6,296 nucleotides of DNA from Alphaproteobacteria bacterium (lineage in GTDB: Bacteria > Pseudomonadota > Alphaproteobacteria > Reyranellales > Reyranellaceae). Made by a program: the position numbers and the translations under genes. Within the stretch, counting starts at the first letter, position 1, and each line of letters begins with the position of its first letter. The stretch spans positions 1 to 6,296 of the forward strand of contig VBAF01000575.1 in NCBI GenBank assembly GCA_005884705.1, read 5' to 3'. Of this stretch, positions 6,136 to 6,296 are shown piece after piece. The notes below the pieces were generated by a model. It was not told the origin of the DNA. It ran no database searches and was given only the letters and a program-made list of their open reading frames with translations.

Positions 6136-6296
6136 GTGTCACCGCCCAGCCGCCGCGCCAGCCAGGTCGAGAAGACGACGATCGAGGCGGCCAGGGCGAG
6201 CAGGATGACCGCGGTGGTCGAGCCGAGCTGCTCGTTGCGCATCAGCAGGAACGAGCGACCGGTCAGGGTGGCCAGCGTCTGGAAGCGGTCACCGAT
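6132..6296 (-). CDS. ABC transporter permease, PotB/PotH type, C-terminal part only
   Basis: Only the last 54 residues are in the window; the gene enters from the right edge. The end reads RFQTLATLTGRSFLLMRNEQ, followed by a hydrophobic final membrane helix (STTAVILLALAASIVVFSTW) and a short basic tail. This is typical of the first permease in PotB-PotC pairs, where both subunits form the inner-membrane channel. The TGA overlaps the ATG of the next permease by four bases, showing one operon with coupled translation. Which helices or motifs lie further upstream cannot be seen. Confidence 0.78.
   Translation of the reverse strand: MGDRFQTLATLTGRSFLLMRNEQLGSTTAVILLALAASIVVFSTWLARRLGGDT

Noticed and set aside
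4565..6142. A long minus-strand open frame of 525 codons across the permease and racemase-like genes
   Set aside because: It is very rich in Arg, Pro and Ala and lacks family motifs, while two well-recognised proteins are encoded in other frames of the same strand. It is a by-product of high GC.

Overview
The window is a compact, GC-rich bacterial segment with strong G/C preference at third codon positions and many stop/start overlaps. The mix of a PotBC-type permease pair, a PuuE-type hydrolase and a PaaA-family di-iron protein suggests an alphaproteobacterium of the Rhodospirillales/Hyphomicrobiales kind. That placement rests on gene style only, with no marker gene. No RNA gene, IS element, CRISPR array or integrase is visible.

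Region by region: positions 1-151 hold a minus-strand open frame with no start codon, running off the left edge. Positions 173-2813 are a minus-strand operon, transcribed right to left: a 2Fe-2S/FAD/NAD oxidoreductase, a short-chain dehydrogenase and a PaaA/PaaC-family di-iron protein. A 63-bp divergent spacer (2814-2876) carries a perfect 7-5-7 inverted repeat. To its right, on the plus strand, are a MarR regulator (2877-3338) and an overlapping hotdog thioesterase (3335-3805). Converging on these from the right edge is a second minus-strand operon: the end of a PotB-like permease, a PotC-like permease, an Asp/Glu/hydantoin-racemase-family protein and a PuuE-like polysaccharide-deacetylase-fold hydrolase (3786-4646).

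Function: the left half looks like a MarR-controlled module in which a one-protein di-iron oxygenase is fed electrons by a dedicated reductase. The SDR and thioesterase would process what are probably acyl- or aryl-CoA thioesters. The right half looks like uptake and breakdown of a small cyclic amide, ureide or imide. Its racemase-like member lacks both canonical catalytic cysteines. Both assignments are inferences from family membership and gene order.

The strangest feature is a scatter of short apparent deletions at conserved places in four otherwise intact genes. The di-iron protein and the reductase are frameshifted. The PuuE-like protein lacks the expected His/Gly-Arg-Pro-Gly loop. The PotC-like permease lacks the start of its second membrane helix. 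Two of the junctions carry an ATA codon that I found nowhere else in the coding frames. This points either to a damaged or draft assembly or to real gene decay, and read mapping would settle it.
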